A stretch of 64,000 bases of DNA from Rhodobacter sp. (GTDB taxonomy: Bacteria; Pseudomonadota; Alphaproteobacteria; Rhodobacterales; Rhodobacteraceae): positions 2,882,501 to 2,946,500 of the forward strand of contig JACKKG010000001.1 of assembly GCA_020637515.1 (NCBI GenBank), read 5' to 3'. The translations under genes were made by a program, and so were the position numbers. The notes beneath the pieces are model-generated. The model saw only the letters and a list, made by a program, of their open reading frames with translations, ran no database searches and had not been told where the DNA came from. Numbering within the stretch: position 1 is the first letter of the stretch; each line of letters opens with the position of its first letter. Of this stretch, positions 43,653 to 52,794 are shown one piece after another.

Positions 43653-44912
43653 TCAGGCGGCCGGCAGGCGATCCGCGCGCAACCGCCCGGCGGCGGCCCA
43701 ACTGGCGGCGGCCATCAGACCCGCACTCGCCAGGCACAGCGGCAGACCGCCAAGCTGATAGCTGACGCCGGACAGCAGCGTGCCAATCAGGCGGCCGGCG
43801 GCGTTCGCCATATAGTAGAAGCCGACGTCACGGGTGATGCGATCGGCGGCGCCGAAGGCCAGGATCAGGTAGGAATGCAGCGACGAGGTGACGGCAAAGA
43901 CAAAGCCGAACAGCATCAGCCCGCCCACCAGCAACCCCGTCAGCCAGGGCGCCGTGCCGCCGGCCAGCGCCGCCGCGGCGGCCAGGACCAGCGGGATCGG
44001 CACCAACAGGCCCGACCACCGGATCGCGTGCCGCACAGAGTCCGCCAGCGGCTGCCCCGCCCCCCCCAAGAGACGCGGCGCCAACGCCTGGACGGCCCCG
44101 TAGCCGATGACCCACAGCGCCATGAACCCGCCGACCAGGAAAAACGCCGCCCGCGACGCGTCGGGTCCGTCCGGGGACAGGGCGGCCTCGAAATAGACCG
44201 GGATGCCGACCACGAACCAGGTGTCACGCGCACCGAACAGGAACATGCGGGCCAGGCTCAGCCGGTTGACCCGGGGATCGGCCGAGCGCCAGCCCGACCA
44301 GCGATCCGCACCCTTCATGCGGCCGGGCAAACCGGCGGGCAGGAACAGGACAACGGCGACCAGGATCAGCGCCAGGACCGACGCCATCGCCCAGATCGCC
44401 CGGGTGAAGCCCACCGAGGCCAGCAGCGCGGCGCCCAGGAAAAAGCCCAGCCCCTTGACCGCGTTCTTGGACCCGGTCAGGGCGGCTACCCAGCGAAACA
44501 GCGCGCCCTCGCCCGGTGCCAGCAGCTTGACGGCGGATTTCGAGGACATCTTGGCCAGGTCCTTGGCCACGCCCGACACCCCCTGCACCGCCATCACATA
44601 GAAAACCGACGCCCCGATGCTCCACCCCGGATCGAGCTGCGTCAGCGCCAGCAGCGCGCCGATCTGCAACGCCAGCCCGCCGTGCAGCGTCGTCGCCAGG
44701 CCAAAGCGCGCCGCCAGCCAGCCCGCGCCCAGGTTCGTGGCGATGCCCGCGACCTCATACAGCACGAACAGCCAGGCCAGTAGCACCGGCGAAAAGCCCA
44801 GGCCGTTGAAGTGCAGCAGCACCAGCATCCTCAGTGCGCCGTCCGACAGCATGAACGCCCAATAGGCCGCCGTCACGGCCGCATAGGCGCGCAGGGTCGG
44901 GGCCACGCTCAT
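43653..44912 (-). CDS. arsJ: Organoarsenical efflux transporter ArsJ (MFS)
   Basis: 419 residues, twelve membrane spans of the major facilitator type. YWAFMLSDGALRMLVLLHF and GVSGVAKDLAKMSSKSAVKLL are characteristic of ArsJ. In the established pathway a GAPDH makes 1-arseno-3-phosphoglycerate from arsenate, and ArsJ exports it. Its start overlaps the GAPDH stop (ATGA), and the arsR-arsC gene is next, so the assignment is firm. Confidence 0.94.
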   Translation of the reverse strand: MSVAPTLRAYAAVTAAYWAFMLSDGALRMLVLLHFNGLGFSPVLLAWLFVLYEVAGIATNLGAGWLAARFGLATTLHGGLALQIGALLALTQLDPGWSIGASVFYVMAVQGVSGVAKDLAKMSSKSAVKLLAPGEGALFRWVAALTGSKNAVKGLGFFLGAALLASVGFTRAIWAMASVLALILVAVVLFLPAGLPGRMKGADRWSGWRSADPRVNRLSLARMFLFGARDTWFVVGIPVYFEAALSPDGPDASRAAFFLVGGFMALWVIGYGAVQALAPRLLGGAGQPLADSVRHAIRWSGLLVPIPLVLAAAAALAGGTAPWLTGLLVGGLMLFGFVFAVTSSLHSYLILAFGAADRITRDVGFYYMANAAGRLIGTLLSGVSYQLGGLPLCLASAGLMAAASWAAAGRLRADRLPAA

Positions 44913-45916
44913 GACCCCGCCGCGACCATGCGGGCGATGTCGGCCAGGCGGCAGGCATAGCCCCATTCGTTGTCATACCAGGCAAAGACCTTGACCTGGG
45001 TGCCGTTCACCACCAGCGTCGAGGGGCCGTCGATGATCGACGAGCGCGGATCGTTGGTGAAATCGCTGGACACGAGCGGGCGGGTTTCAAAGCCCAGGAT
45101 GCCTTTCAGCGGTCCCTCGGAGGCGGCGCGAAACAGGGCGTTCACCGCCTCGGCGCTGGTCTCGCGCTCGACCTCGAACACGCAATCCGTCAACGAGGCA
45201 TTGAGCAGCGGCACCCGGACCGCGTGGCCATTCAGGCGCCCCTTCAGTTCGGGGTAGATCAGCGTGATCGCCGACGCGCTGCCGGTCGTCGTCGGGATCA
45301 GGTTGGTCAGCGCCGCGCGCGCCCGGCGCATGTCCTTGGCCGGTCGATCGACGATCGTCTGGGTGTTGGTCACATCGTGGATCGTCGTGATCGTGCCATG
45401 GCGGATGCCCAGCGCCTCGTGGATCACCTTGACCACGGGCGCCAGGCAGTTCGTGGTGCAGGACGCCGCCGTCACCAGCCGTTGCGTGCCGTCGTAAAGC
45501 GCGTGGTTCACGCCATAGACGATGTTCAGCGCGCCGCCGTCCCTGACCGGGGCGCTGACCACGACGGTTCGCACCCCGGCCGCGTGATACGGGGCGATTC
45601 TGGCGGCGGTCTTGAACACGCCGGTGCAGTCGATGACCAGATCGACGCCCAGCGCGGCCAGAGGCAGGTCCTCGATCCGGCGTTCATGGGTCAGGCGGAT
45701 TGGCTGGCCGTTCAGCACCAGCGCCCCGTCGCCGGCGGCGACCGGCGTGCGCCAGCGGCCGTGCACGCTGTCGAACTCGATCAGCAGCGCGTGTTGTTCG
45801 GCGTCCCCGACCGGGTCGTTCAGCAACACGATCTCGCCCCCGGACCCGGTATCGATCAGGTTGCGCAGCACGAGCTTTCCGATCCGGCCGAGGCCGTTCA
45901 GGGCAATACGGGGCAT
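44909..45916 (-). CDS. ArsJ-associated glyceraldehyde-3-phosphate dehydrogenase
   Basis: 335 residues, full-length GAPDH: NGLGRIGKLVLRNL binds NAD and the catalytic cysteine is Cys153 in SCTTNC. In ars operons this enzyme uses arsenate in place of phosphate to make 1-arseno-3-phosphoglycerate, which ArsJ exports. It sits three bases after arsR-arsC and overlaps arsJ. It is likely an arsenic-dedicated paralogue, the glycolytic copy being elsewhere. Confidence 0.93.
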   Translation of the reverse strand: MPRIALNGLGRIGKLVLRNLIDTGSGGEIVLLNDPVGDAEQHALLIEFDSVHGRWRTPVAAGDGALVLNGQPIRLTHERRIEDLPLAALGVDLVIDCTGVFKTAARIAPYHAAGVRTVVVSAPVRDGGALNIVYGVNHALYDGTQRLVTAASCTTNCLAPVVKVIHEALGIRHGTITTIHDVTNTQTIVDRPAKDMRRARAALTNLIPTTTGSASAITLIYPELKGRLNGHAVRVPLLNASLTDCVFEVERETSAEAVNALFRAASEGPLKGILGFETRPLVSSDFTNDPRSSIIDGPSTLVVNGTQVKVFAWYDNEWGYACRLADIARMVAAGS

Positions 45917-45919
45917 GGG

Positions 45920-46750
45920 TCAGTCCTTTGAGATGGCATCGACGCGGCTTTGCACCGCCAGCCGGTCCAGACGGTCCAGCGGCAACGCGACAAAGGCCGC
46001 GATCCGGCGGCGAAGGGCGGCATAGGTCTGCGCGAAGGCCAGCGCGCGCTCGGCCTCGGTGCCCGGGGCGCTGACCGGGTCGGGCAGGCCCCAGTGGCCG
46101 GTGATCGGCTGGCCGGGCCAGGGGGGGCAATCCTCGGCCGCGGCGGTGTCGCAGACGGTAAAGACGAAATCCATCCGGGGCGCGCCGGGGGCCTGGAACC
46201 CCAGGATCGACTTGGAGGCAAGGCCCGACACATCGTGTTCGTTGCGCCTGAGAACCTCGATCGCCATCGGGTTGGGGCCGGGGCCGGGCCGGGTGCCGGC
46301 GGAATGGGCGACGAAGCGCCCCTGCCCCAGGTCGCGCAAGAGCGCCTCGGCAAAGAGCGAGCGCGCCGAATTGGCCGTGCAGAGGAACAGGACGTGGCGG
46401 GGGGCATCGCTCGGGGGCCGGACCTCGGGCATCAGGGGGGCCGACAGGCCGGGCATCAGGTCGGGGCGCCCGCGCCCGACATCAAGGGCAAGATAGCCGA
46501 TCAACCCCTCGGCCCGGTCGAGCGCGATGGAATAATGGAGCGACCGGCCCCGGCGTTCGACCCGCAGCATCCCGGCGGAAGTCAGGTCCGCCAGATGGTG
46601 CGACAATGTGTTCGGCTTGAACCCCAGCGCCGCGGCGATCTCGGTCGGGCGCGCGCCACGCGGGGCAAAGCGCATGAGCAGACGGTAGACCGCCAGGCGA
46701 TCCGGGTGGCCGAGGGTGGCAAAGGCTTGGGCGGCGTCTGACTGTTCCAT
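45920..46750 (-). CDS. arsR: ArsR-ArsC fusion: regulator plus arsenate reductase
   Basis: 276 residues, two domains. Residues 1-95 are an ArsR winged helix (PTEIAAALGFKPNTLSHHLADL). Residues 118-270 are a low-molecular-weight phosphatase-type arsenate reductase: P-loop Cys124 to Arg130 in CTANSAR, then cysteines in TVCD and EDC as in thioredoxin-coupled ArsC. The ArsR part has no cysteine pair, so As(III) sensing must use another site or the reductase half. A palindrome overlaps its start codon, suggesting autorepression. It leads arsRC-GAPDH-arsJ. Confidence 0.92.
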   Translation of the reverse strand: MEQSDAAQAFATLGHPDRLAVYRLLMRFAPRGARPTEIAAALGFKPNTLSHHLADLTSAGMLRVERRGRSLHYSIALDRAEGLIGYLALDVGRGRPDLMPGLSAPLMPEVRPPSDAPRHVLFLCTANSARSLFAEALLRDLGQGRFVAHSAGTRPGPGPNPMAIEVLRRNEHDVSGLASKSILGFQAPGAPRMDFVFTVCDTAAAEDCPPWPGQPITGHWGLPDPVSAPGTEAERALAFAQTYAALRRRIAAFVALPLDRLDRLAVQSRVDAISKD

Positions 46751-46772
46751 AATTCCCGAATACAGGAATTAT
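46749..46772. promoter_or_regulatory. Probable ArsR operator over the arsRC start
   Basis: Perfect inverted repeat ATAATTCC and GGAATTAT with an eight-base spacer. It covers the ATG of arsR-arsC (46750) and its leader, within the 59-base gap after acr3. Position and symmetry fit an ArsR-type autoregulatory site. Confidence 0.65.
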
Positions 46773-46809
46773 TTCGCAAGTCGAGTGACGTTTTGATGAC
46801 AGCCGCGCC

Positions 46810-47829
46810 TCAGCCCGGAAAGGCGCCGCGCGTGCGGTTGGCAAAGGCGACCAGCGACAGCATCACCGGCACTTCGACCAGCACCCCCACCACGGTTGCC
46901 AGCGCCGCGCCGGAATTCAACCCGAACAGCCCGATCGCCACCGCCACCGCCAGTTCGAAGAAATTCGACGTTCCGATCAGCGCGCAGGGCGCCGCAATCC
47001 GGTGCGGCACCCGCCAGGCCCAGGCCCAGGCATAGCCCAGTGCGAAGATGCCATAGGATTGCAGCACGATCGGCACGGCGATCAGCGCGATGACCAGGGG
47101 CTGCGCCAGAAGGACGGGCGCCTGAAAGCCGAACAGCAGCACCACCGTCAGCAAGAGCCCCAGCACCGAGGCCGGCTTGATCCGCGCGATGAAACCGGCG
47201 ACCGCGCCCTCCCCCCCTTGCACGATCAGCGCCCGCCGCGTCAGCATCCCGGCGATCAGCGGGCTGACGATATAGAGTGCGACGGACAGGATCAGCGTCG
47301 CCCAGGGCACCGTGATCTCGGTCACGCCCAGCAGGAAGGCCACGATGGGCGCAAAGGCGAAGACCATGATGAGATCGTTCACCGACACCTGGACCAGTGT
47401 ATAGGCCGCATCGCCGCGCGTCAGTTGCGACCAGACAAAGACCATGGCCGTGCAGGGCGCCGCGCCCAGCAGGATCAGGCCGGCGGTATAGTCGCGTGCC
47501 GCCTCGGGCGCGATCCAGCCGGCGAACAGATGGTGGAAGAACAGCACCGCCAGCGCCGCCATGGTGAAGGGCTTGACCGCCCAGTTCACCACCAGCGTGA
47601 TGATCAGCCCGCGTGGACGCCGGCCGACCGCCGACACCGATCCCAGGTCGATGCCGATCATCATCGGATAGACCATCGCCCAGATCAGCACCGCCACGAC
47701 CAGATTGACCGAGGCGAACTCGACCCCGGCCAGCGCCGCGAAGAGGCCCGGAAACACCGTGCCCAACGCAAGCCCCGCCAGAATGCCGAGAGCGACCCAC
47801 AGGGTCAGCCACCGTTCGAACAGACTCAT
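46810..47829 (-). CDS. acr3: Arsenite efflux transporter ACR3
   Basis: 339 residues, ten membrane spans, bile acid/sodium symporter-like fold. GAAPCTAMVFVWSQLTRGD contains the conserved thiol cysteine of ACR3. It exports arsenite made by the reductase domain of the next gene. Start at MSLFERWLTLWVAL is preferred to longer frames of arginine-rich sequence. It lies upstream of arsR-arsC on the same strand, outside the operator, so it may have its own promoter in 47830-47960. Confidence 0.93.
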   Translation of the reverse strand: MSLFERWLTLWVALGILAGLALGTVFPGLFAALAGVEFASVNLVVAVLIWAMVYPMMIGIDLGSVSAVGRRPRGLIITLVVNWAVKPFTMAALAVLFFHHLFAGWIAPEAARDYTAGLILLGAAPCTAMVFVWSQLTRGDAAYTLVQVSVNDLIMVFAFAPIVAFLLGVTEITVPWATLILSVALYIVSPLIAGMLTRRALIVQGGEGAVAGFIARIKPASVLGLLLTVVLLFGFQAPVLLAQPLVIALIAVPIVLQSYGIFALGYAWAWAWRVPHRIAAPCALIGTSNFFELAVAVAIGLFGLNSGAALATVVGVLVEVPVMLSLVAFANRTRGAFPG

Positions 47830-47962
47830 GCCGCCCCCATCGCACAGGGCACGGCAAGGGTCGCCGCGCCGGTCCAGGGTTCTTCGATAGACGCGCGGCG
47901 GGCGCGTGGCAACGACCCTGCCCCGGCCTGATCGCGACCCGACCCGACCCCACCGGCGCGGG

Positions 47963-49114
47963 TTATTCGGCGACGAAGCGCGCGACCTGCGTGTGGTAGT
48001 GCTGCAAGGCCGGTTCGTTGCGGCCAAAGACAAAGGCCTCGTTCGCCTTGGACGCCAGCGTCTTCTGGATCTGGAAGCCCATGTTGTAATCCTCGTCGCG
48101 CACGGCCTTGAGGGTCATCTGGCTGAAGGCTTCGGTCGCGGCCTTTTCGGCGTCGGTCCGCGGCACGCGGGCGGTCATGATCGACTGCCGGGTGATCGTC
48201 GTGTCGGGGGTCGGCCCGGGGAACACCTGGCTGACCAGGCAATGGTCGCCCACCACGCCCGAGATCGAGGTGTTGGGAAACACCGAATGGATGAGGCGGA
48301 TGTGTTCGGACGGATCGCCCCAGTCGCCTTCGGGCTTTTTGGCGATCTCGATCAGGGACTTGCGGCCAAAGACCAGGCGTTGGTGCGGGCCATAGGTGTC
48401 GTGCAGCATCAGGTTGCCGACGGTGTATTTGCCAACCGTCTCGGCGTGCAGCGTGTTGTGGTGATAGGCCTCCAGGTAGCCGTCCCAGCAGACCTTCCAT
48501 CCGGGGCCCTCGATCTCGCGCTGGGTGTGCAGATGCCAGTTCGCCAGATCGAGCGTTTCCAGCTCATAGGCGAAATCGCCCAGCCAGGCGTCGATGTCAA
48601 AGGTCTTGCCGGGTGTCAGGCAGACCCAGACCAGCCCCGCCTTCTCGACACAGGGCAGCTCGCGCAGGCCCAGCCTGGTCACGTCCACGTCGCCAAAGGT
48701 CTTGCCGCCATACATGCTGACCAGCTTGCCCTTGGTGTCGTAGACCCAGGCATGATAGGGGCACGAGAATTGCCGGGCCTGCCCGGTGCCATTGGCGCAG
48801 ACCGGCGCACCGCGATGGCGGCAGGCATTGAGAAACGCGTGCGCCACCCCCTCGCCGTCGCGGGTGACGATCACCGGCGTGCCGCAGACCTCGGTCGCGC
48901 GGTAGCTGTTGGGCGCGGCGATCTCGATCGACAGCACCAGGGCCAGCGGCTTTTCGCGAAAGATCCGGTCAACCTCGCGGCGATAGCGGTCGGGGTCGGT
49001 ATAGGCCGAGACATCCAGCGCATAGGTGGACGGCGCCTGATCGGTGGAGCGGTTGACGAAATGGGCGACGGCGCGGCGGGCCATGTCCATCGTTTCCTGC
49101 ATCGGTCGGGTCAT
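47963..49114 (-). CDS. Rieske-type aromatic ring-hydroxylating oxygenase, alpha subunit
   Basis: 383 residues. The Rieske cluster ligands are Cys98 and His100 (CRHRG) and Cys118 and His121 (CPYHAW). The mononuclear iron site is in DGYLEAYHHNTLH, with His218 and His223. It would insert oxygen into an aromatic or cyclic substrate, or demethylate. Start at MTRPMQETM follows GGGAGA. The SnoaL-like gene upstream could serve as a small beta-type subunit. No ferredoxin or reductase is near. Confidence 0.9.
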   Translation of the reverse strand: MTRPMQETMDMARRAVAHFVNRSTDQAPSTYALDVSAYTDPDRYRREVDRIFREKPLALVLSIEIAAPNSYRATEVCGTPVIVTRDGEGVAHAFLNACRHRGAPVCANGTGQARQFSCPYHAWVYDTKGKLVSMYGGKTFGDVDVTRLGLRELPCVEKAGLVWVCLTPGKTFDIDAWLGDFAYELETLDLANWHLHTQREIEGPGWKVCWDGYLEAYHHNTLHAETVGKYTVGNLMLHDTYGPHQRLVFGRKSLIEIAKKPEGDWGDPSEHIRLIHSVFPNTSISGVVGDHCLVSQVFPGPTPDTTITRQSIMTARVPRTDAEKAATEAFSQMTLKAVRDEDYNMGFQIQKTLASKANEAFVFGRNEPALQHYHTQVARFVAE

Positions 49115-49124
49115 GACGATCTCC

Positions 49125-49679
49125 CTATTGGGTGCGGCGGCCCGCAAAGGCCCGCCAGGTGTCGGTCTTCTCGGGGTAGTCGGCGGCGATGCGCCCCTGG
49201 GCCACCACCACGCGGTCGGGCCGCGCCAGGGCTTCGGCGTAATCCGCCGCCGGAACGTAGTAGAAGAAGTTCAGCACCCGCCGCGCGATCCGCCAGCAGT
49301 CCCCGTCACGGCGATAGGCGTCGTCGTAGCGCAGCGCCGCCACGCTCTGGACCCCGTTGGGCGTGGTCTCGGCATGGCAAAAGATGGTGCCGGTGGCCTC
49401 GGTATCGGACAGAAAGCGGATGACCGGGTCATGGGTCCAGTGGAACCCCGGGCCGCGGATCGCCAGAACGCGCTCGAACAACGCCACGATCGCCGCGCGG
49501 CCGCTGGCCTGCATCGAGCCGTTGGGCGTGTCCAGCACCGCGTCCTCGGTGAACAGGCTGCCCAGAAGGTCCAGGTCGCGGACATCGCAGGCGACCGCGT
49601 ATTGCGCGCTGAGTTCGGTGATGGCGTTGCGCGCCTCAAGCCGCGCCACGCGGGATTCCAGGCTCAAGCTTTGGGTCAT
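49125..49679 (-). CDS. SnoaL/NTF2-like protein, possible beta-type partner of the Rieske enzyme
   Basis: 184 residues with one NTF2-like cone fold: AQYAVACDVRDLDLLGSLFTEDAVLDTPNGS, then ATGTIFCHAETTPNG and WRIARRVLNFFYYVP. Such proteins are isomerases, dehydratases or the beta subunits of ring-hydroxylating dioxygenases. It lies ten bases before the Rieske gene and ten after the TRAP permease, so it belongs to one operon with them. AAGGAG sets the ATG at 49679; a GTG at 49685 overlaps that site and is unlikely. Confidence 0.8.
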   Translation of the reverse strand: MTQSLSLESRVARLEARNAITELSAQYAVACDVRDLDLLGSLFTEDAVLDTPNGSMQASGRAAIVALFERVLAIRGPGFHWTHDPVIRFLSDTEATGTIFCHAETTPNGVQSVAALRYDDAYRRDGDCWRIARRVLNFFYYVPAADYAEALARPDRVVVAQGRIAADYPEKTDTWRAFAGRRTQ

Positions 49680-49688
49680 CGGCACTCC

Positions 49689-50984
49689 TTACCGCTGATA
49701 GACGAGATCGGGCAGCCAGGTGGCCAGCCCCGGAAACACGATCAAAAGGACGATCAGAACCAGCATCGCCCCCAAAAAGGGCGTCGCGCCGATGCAGACA
49801 TCGCGAAACGGGGCGCCGGTGCTGCGGATGCCCTGCACGACGAACAGGTTCACGCCGATCGGCGGGGTGATCAGCGCGGCCTCCATCAGCAGCACCACGA
49901 TCACGCCGAACCAGATCGGGTCGTAGCCCATCGAGGTGACCAGCGGAAAGACGATGCCGATGGTGGTCAGCATCATCGAGAAGGTCTCCATGAACATGCC
50001 GATGACCAGATAGAAGACCACCACCACGACCATCAGTTGCCAGGGTTGCAGACCCAGGTCCGCGACCAGTTGCGTCGCCGCCTGGATCGCGCCGAAATAG
50101 CCCACCACGATGTTCAGGATCATCGCCGCCAGGATGATGAGCATGATCATCGAGGTCGTGCGCACCGTGCCCTCGAAACTGTCCAGCAGCATCCGGGCGC
50201 TGAGGGTGCGGTTGGCGGCGGCCAGGATCAGCGACAGCACCACCCCGATCGAGGCGGCCTCGGTCGGGGTGGCAAGCCCGGCATAGATCGTGCCGATCAC
50301 GCCCAGGAAAATCACCATCGGCGGGCCCAGATCCTTGAGCGCGCGCAGCCGCTCGCCCCAGCTTGCGCGCACCGGCTGCCCGGCCAGCCCCGGGCGCATC
50401 ACGCACAGCCCGCCGATCACCGCCGAAAAGAGCGCGGCCAGCAGCAGCCCCGGGATGATCCCCGCCATGTAGAGTTCCGGCACCGAGGATTGCGTCAGCA
50501 CCCCGTAGACGATCAGCGTGACCGACGGCGGTATCAGGATGCCCAGCGTGCCCCCGGCCGCGATCGAGCCGAGGAACAGCGCCTCGTCATAGCCGTTGCG
50601 GGCGATCTCGGGATAGGCGACCGTCCCGATGGTGGCCGAGGTCGCGACGCTGGAGCCCGACGTCGCGGCAAAGATCGCCGAGGCGCCGATGTTGGCGTGC
50701 ATCAGGCCGCCGGGCAGCCAGGAAATCCATTTCGCGACCGCGCCATACATCCGCGCGGCGATGCCGGACCGCAGGTTGATCTCGCCCAGCAGGACGAACA
50801 GCGGGATCGACAGCAGCAGATACTGGCTGGATTTTTCCCACAGGAAGCCGCCAAAGGTGCGTTGCAGCCGGCCACCGTTCCACAGCGCGTCCATGACGAT
50901 CGCCAGATCGCCCAGGATCGCCGCGACCGGCAGCGACAGCGCGATCAGCAGGCCCAGGCCCAGGATGAAGCCGAGGCTCTTCAT
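49689..50984 (-). CDS. dctM: TRAP transporter large permease (DctM family)
   Basis: 431 residues, about twelve membrane spans. GASAIFAATSGSSVATSATIGTVAYPEI and GGTLGILIPPSVTLIVYG are the DctM hallmarks. It moves a carboxylate-type solute with Na+ using the DctQ and DctP partners encoded upstream. The start at MKSLGFILG overlaps the dctQ stop (ATGA). Confidence 0.95.
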   Translation of the reverse strand: MKSLGFILGLGLLIALSLPVAAILGDLAIVMDALWNGGRLQRTFGGFLWEKSSQYLLLSIPLFVLLGEINLRSGIAARMYGAVAKWISWLPGGLMHANIGASAIFAATSGSSVATSATIGTVAYPEIARNGYDEALFLGSIAAGGTLGILIPPSVTLIVYGVLTQSSVPELYMAGIIPGLLLAALFSAVIGGLCVMRPGLAGQPVRASWGERLRALKDLGPPMVIFLGVIGTIYAGLATPTEAASIGVVLSLILAAANRTLSARMLLDSFEGTVRTTSMIMLIILAAMILNIVVGYFGAIQAATQLVADLGLQPWQLMVVVVVFYLVIGMFMETFSMMLTTIGIVFPLVTSMGYDPIWFGVIVVLLMEAALITPPIGVNLFVVQGIRSTGAPFRDVCIGATPFLGAMLVLIVLLIVFPGLATWLPDLVYQR

Positions 50985-51538
50985 GCGTCCCGCTCCGCCG
51001 TGCCCGAGACATGCGGAATGCCGGCGATATGGCCCACCCGCCGCACCTGCCCGCCCATGAGCAGCACCAGCACATAGACCGCCAGGAACACCAGGCACAG
51101 CAGAAAGAAGGCCAGCCCCGCCAGCCACAGGGATTGCGGGATCCAAAGCGGCGTCTGCAACGCCGTGCGCGCGCGCGATCCGAACAGAAGCGTTTCGTCC
51201 AGCGTGGCCCAGGCGCGCCAGGTCAGCACGCCGACAAACCCCCCCAGCGCCAGCAACGATGCCAGGTCCAGCCAGGCCCGCACCGTCGCTCCGAGGCGTT
51301 GATACACCACGTCGATCCGCACATGGGCGCGGTGAAACAACACATAGGCAAAGCCCCAGGTCGTCGCCACCGCAAAGACGTATTCCGAGATTTCGTAGAT
51401 CGCCGGTGTCGAGATGCCGAACAGGTTGCGGCTCAGCACATCCGCCGTGGTCGCCAGCGCGATCAGCAGATACCCGGCGCCGAACAGCCAGACACTGAAC
51501 CGCGAGACCCGGTAGAGCCCCGAATAGACCGCCTGCAT
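50981..51538 (-). CDS. dctQ: TRAP transporter small permease (DctQ family)
   Basis: 185 residues, four membrane spans with FAVATTWGFAYVLFHRAHVRIDVVYQRLG, the DctQ motif. It pairs with DctM in the inner membrane. It lies 64 bases after dctP and overlaps dctM. Confidence 0.92.
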   Translation of the reverse strand: MQAVYSGLYRVSRFSVWLFGAGYLLIALATTADVLSRNLFGISTPAIYEISEYVFAVATTWGFAYVLFHRAHVRIDVVYQRLGATVRAWLDLASLLALGGFVGVLTWRAWATLDETLLFGSRARTALQTPLWIPQSLWLAGLAFFLLCLVFLAVYVLVLLMGGQVRRVGHIAGIPHVSGTAERDA

Positions 51539-51602
51539 CGTGTTCTCCCCTTCGATACCCCGGCCCCTGCGTTCCAGGGGGCCGGGGCCGCGCGGACCCC
51601 CG

Positions 51603-52673
51603 TCAGGGCGTCGCGGTGTAGCCGACGATCGGGCCGATGGTGGCGTTCCAGGCCTCGGCGCAGCCGGGCGAGCGCGCCTCGCAGCGTTGCGCCCAGGTGC
51701 CGATCACACCGCTTTCGATGCTGGCGCGCAACTGTTCCATACCCGACTGGGACATGGTCATCTGGCGCAGATGCCCGGGCTCGCCGCGCGGGCACGGCCC
51801 GTCGGCCAGGCAGTTGATGCCGTCGGTGTCGTCGCGCGCGGTCGCGTCCCACATCTGGGTCTCGAGCCCCGCGACCTGGGTTTCGATCAGGCTGCGGTCG
51901 GCGTCGGTAAGGGCGTTCCAGGTGTCGTTGTTCACCGCCAGGAACGAGGCCGTATACCCCAGCGCGACCTGAAGGTCGGTGGTCGTGCCTTGCTGCCAGC
52001 TTGCGCTATAGGCCGACAGCACGCCCGTCGCGCCGCAATCCAGCGCGCCGCGTTCCAGGCTGGGCAGCACCTCGCCAAAGGCCACGGCGACCGGGACCGC
52101 GTTCAGCGAATGCGTGATGAAATCGGTCGCCGAGGCGCCGAAGCTGCGGATCTTCAACCCCTCGAAGAAGGACAGATCCACCTGATCGGGCGTATCCGCC
52201 GGGAAGCGGCAGATCAGATGCGTCTGCGGCCAGGCGTAGAGCATCAGGATGTGCGAATTGAAGAGGCGCTGGAACTCGCCCTCGAGCACCGGGCGATAGG
52301 CCTCCATCACGCGGTGAAAAGTCGCCAGGTCCGGCGTCACGCCGACCAGGTCCGCACCCTCGATCACCGGGCTGTCGGCGGCAACATACAGGAACACCCC
52401 GTGCGCGAAATCGAACGCGCCCGAGCGCAGCTCGCGCATCACGGTGGTGCCGTCCATGCCCAGTTCGGTCAGCGGCCTTGCGGTGGCGGTCAGCCGCCCG
52501 CCCGAGGCCTGGGGCAGCGTCTGGTTCCAGAACGGCCCTTCGTGATCCTGCCAGGGCGCAAGACCGCCCCAGGTGCCAACCACCGCAAAGTTATGGCTCT
52601 CCTGCGCCGAGGCGCTCAGCGCCAGACCGGCGGCCAATGCCGCGCCCAGCGCACCGATTTTCAGTCCCGTCAT
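51603..52673 (-). CDS. dctP: TRAP transporter solute-binding protein (DctP family)
   Basis: 356 residues. Signal peptide 1-29 (ends ASAQ). GLKIRSFGASATDF and VPVAVAFGEVLPSLERGALDCG carry the family's ligand-binding arginine and loop; relatives of this branch bind organic acids and steroid or aromatic carboxylates. Start at MTGLKIG follows GGAGGGAC. First gene of the dctPQM-SnoaL-Rieske operon, with a 27-bp palindrome 95 bases upstream of its start. Confidence 0.9.
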   Translation of the reverse strand: MTGLKIGALGAALAAGLALSASAQESHNFAVVGTWGGLAPWQDHEGPFWNQTLPQASGGRLTATARPLTELGMDGTTVMRELRSGAFDFAHGVFLYVAADSPVIEGADLVGVTPDLATFHRVMEAYRPVLEGEFQRLFNSHILMLYAWPQTHLICRFPADTPDQVDLSFFEGLKIRSFGASATDFITHSLNAVPVAVAFGEVLPSLERGALDCGATGVLSAYSASWQQGTTTDLQVALGYTASFLAVNNDTWNALTDADRSLIETQVAGLETQMWDATARDDTDGINCLADGPCPRGEPGHLRQMTMSQSGMEQLRASIESGVIGTWAQRCEARSPGCAEAWNATIGPIVGYTATP

Positions 52674-52767
52674 GAGTCCCTCCCAGACCTGGCGTTCCTT
52701 GTCGCTGCCCGTCTCGACGCGCCGGGCGGGGCCGCGGCGGGCGAATCTTTGGGCGTGTCCATATTGT

Positions 52768-52794
52768 ATTGATTTCGATAAATTCGAAAGCAAT
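52768..52794. promoter_or_regulatory. 27-bp palindromic operator, site B
   Basis: Left arm ATTGATTTCGA, spacer TAAAT, right arm TCGAAAGCAAT: the same arm length, spacer length and single mismatch as site A at 43604-43630, with 23 of 27 bases alike. On the minus strand a TTGCTT box (52788-52793) and a TACAAT box (52763-52768) lie 19 bases apart, so the palindrome fills the space of a probable dctP promoter, a classic repressor position. It also faces the plus-strand SDR gene. Confidence 0.75.
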
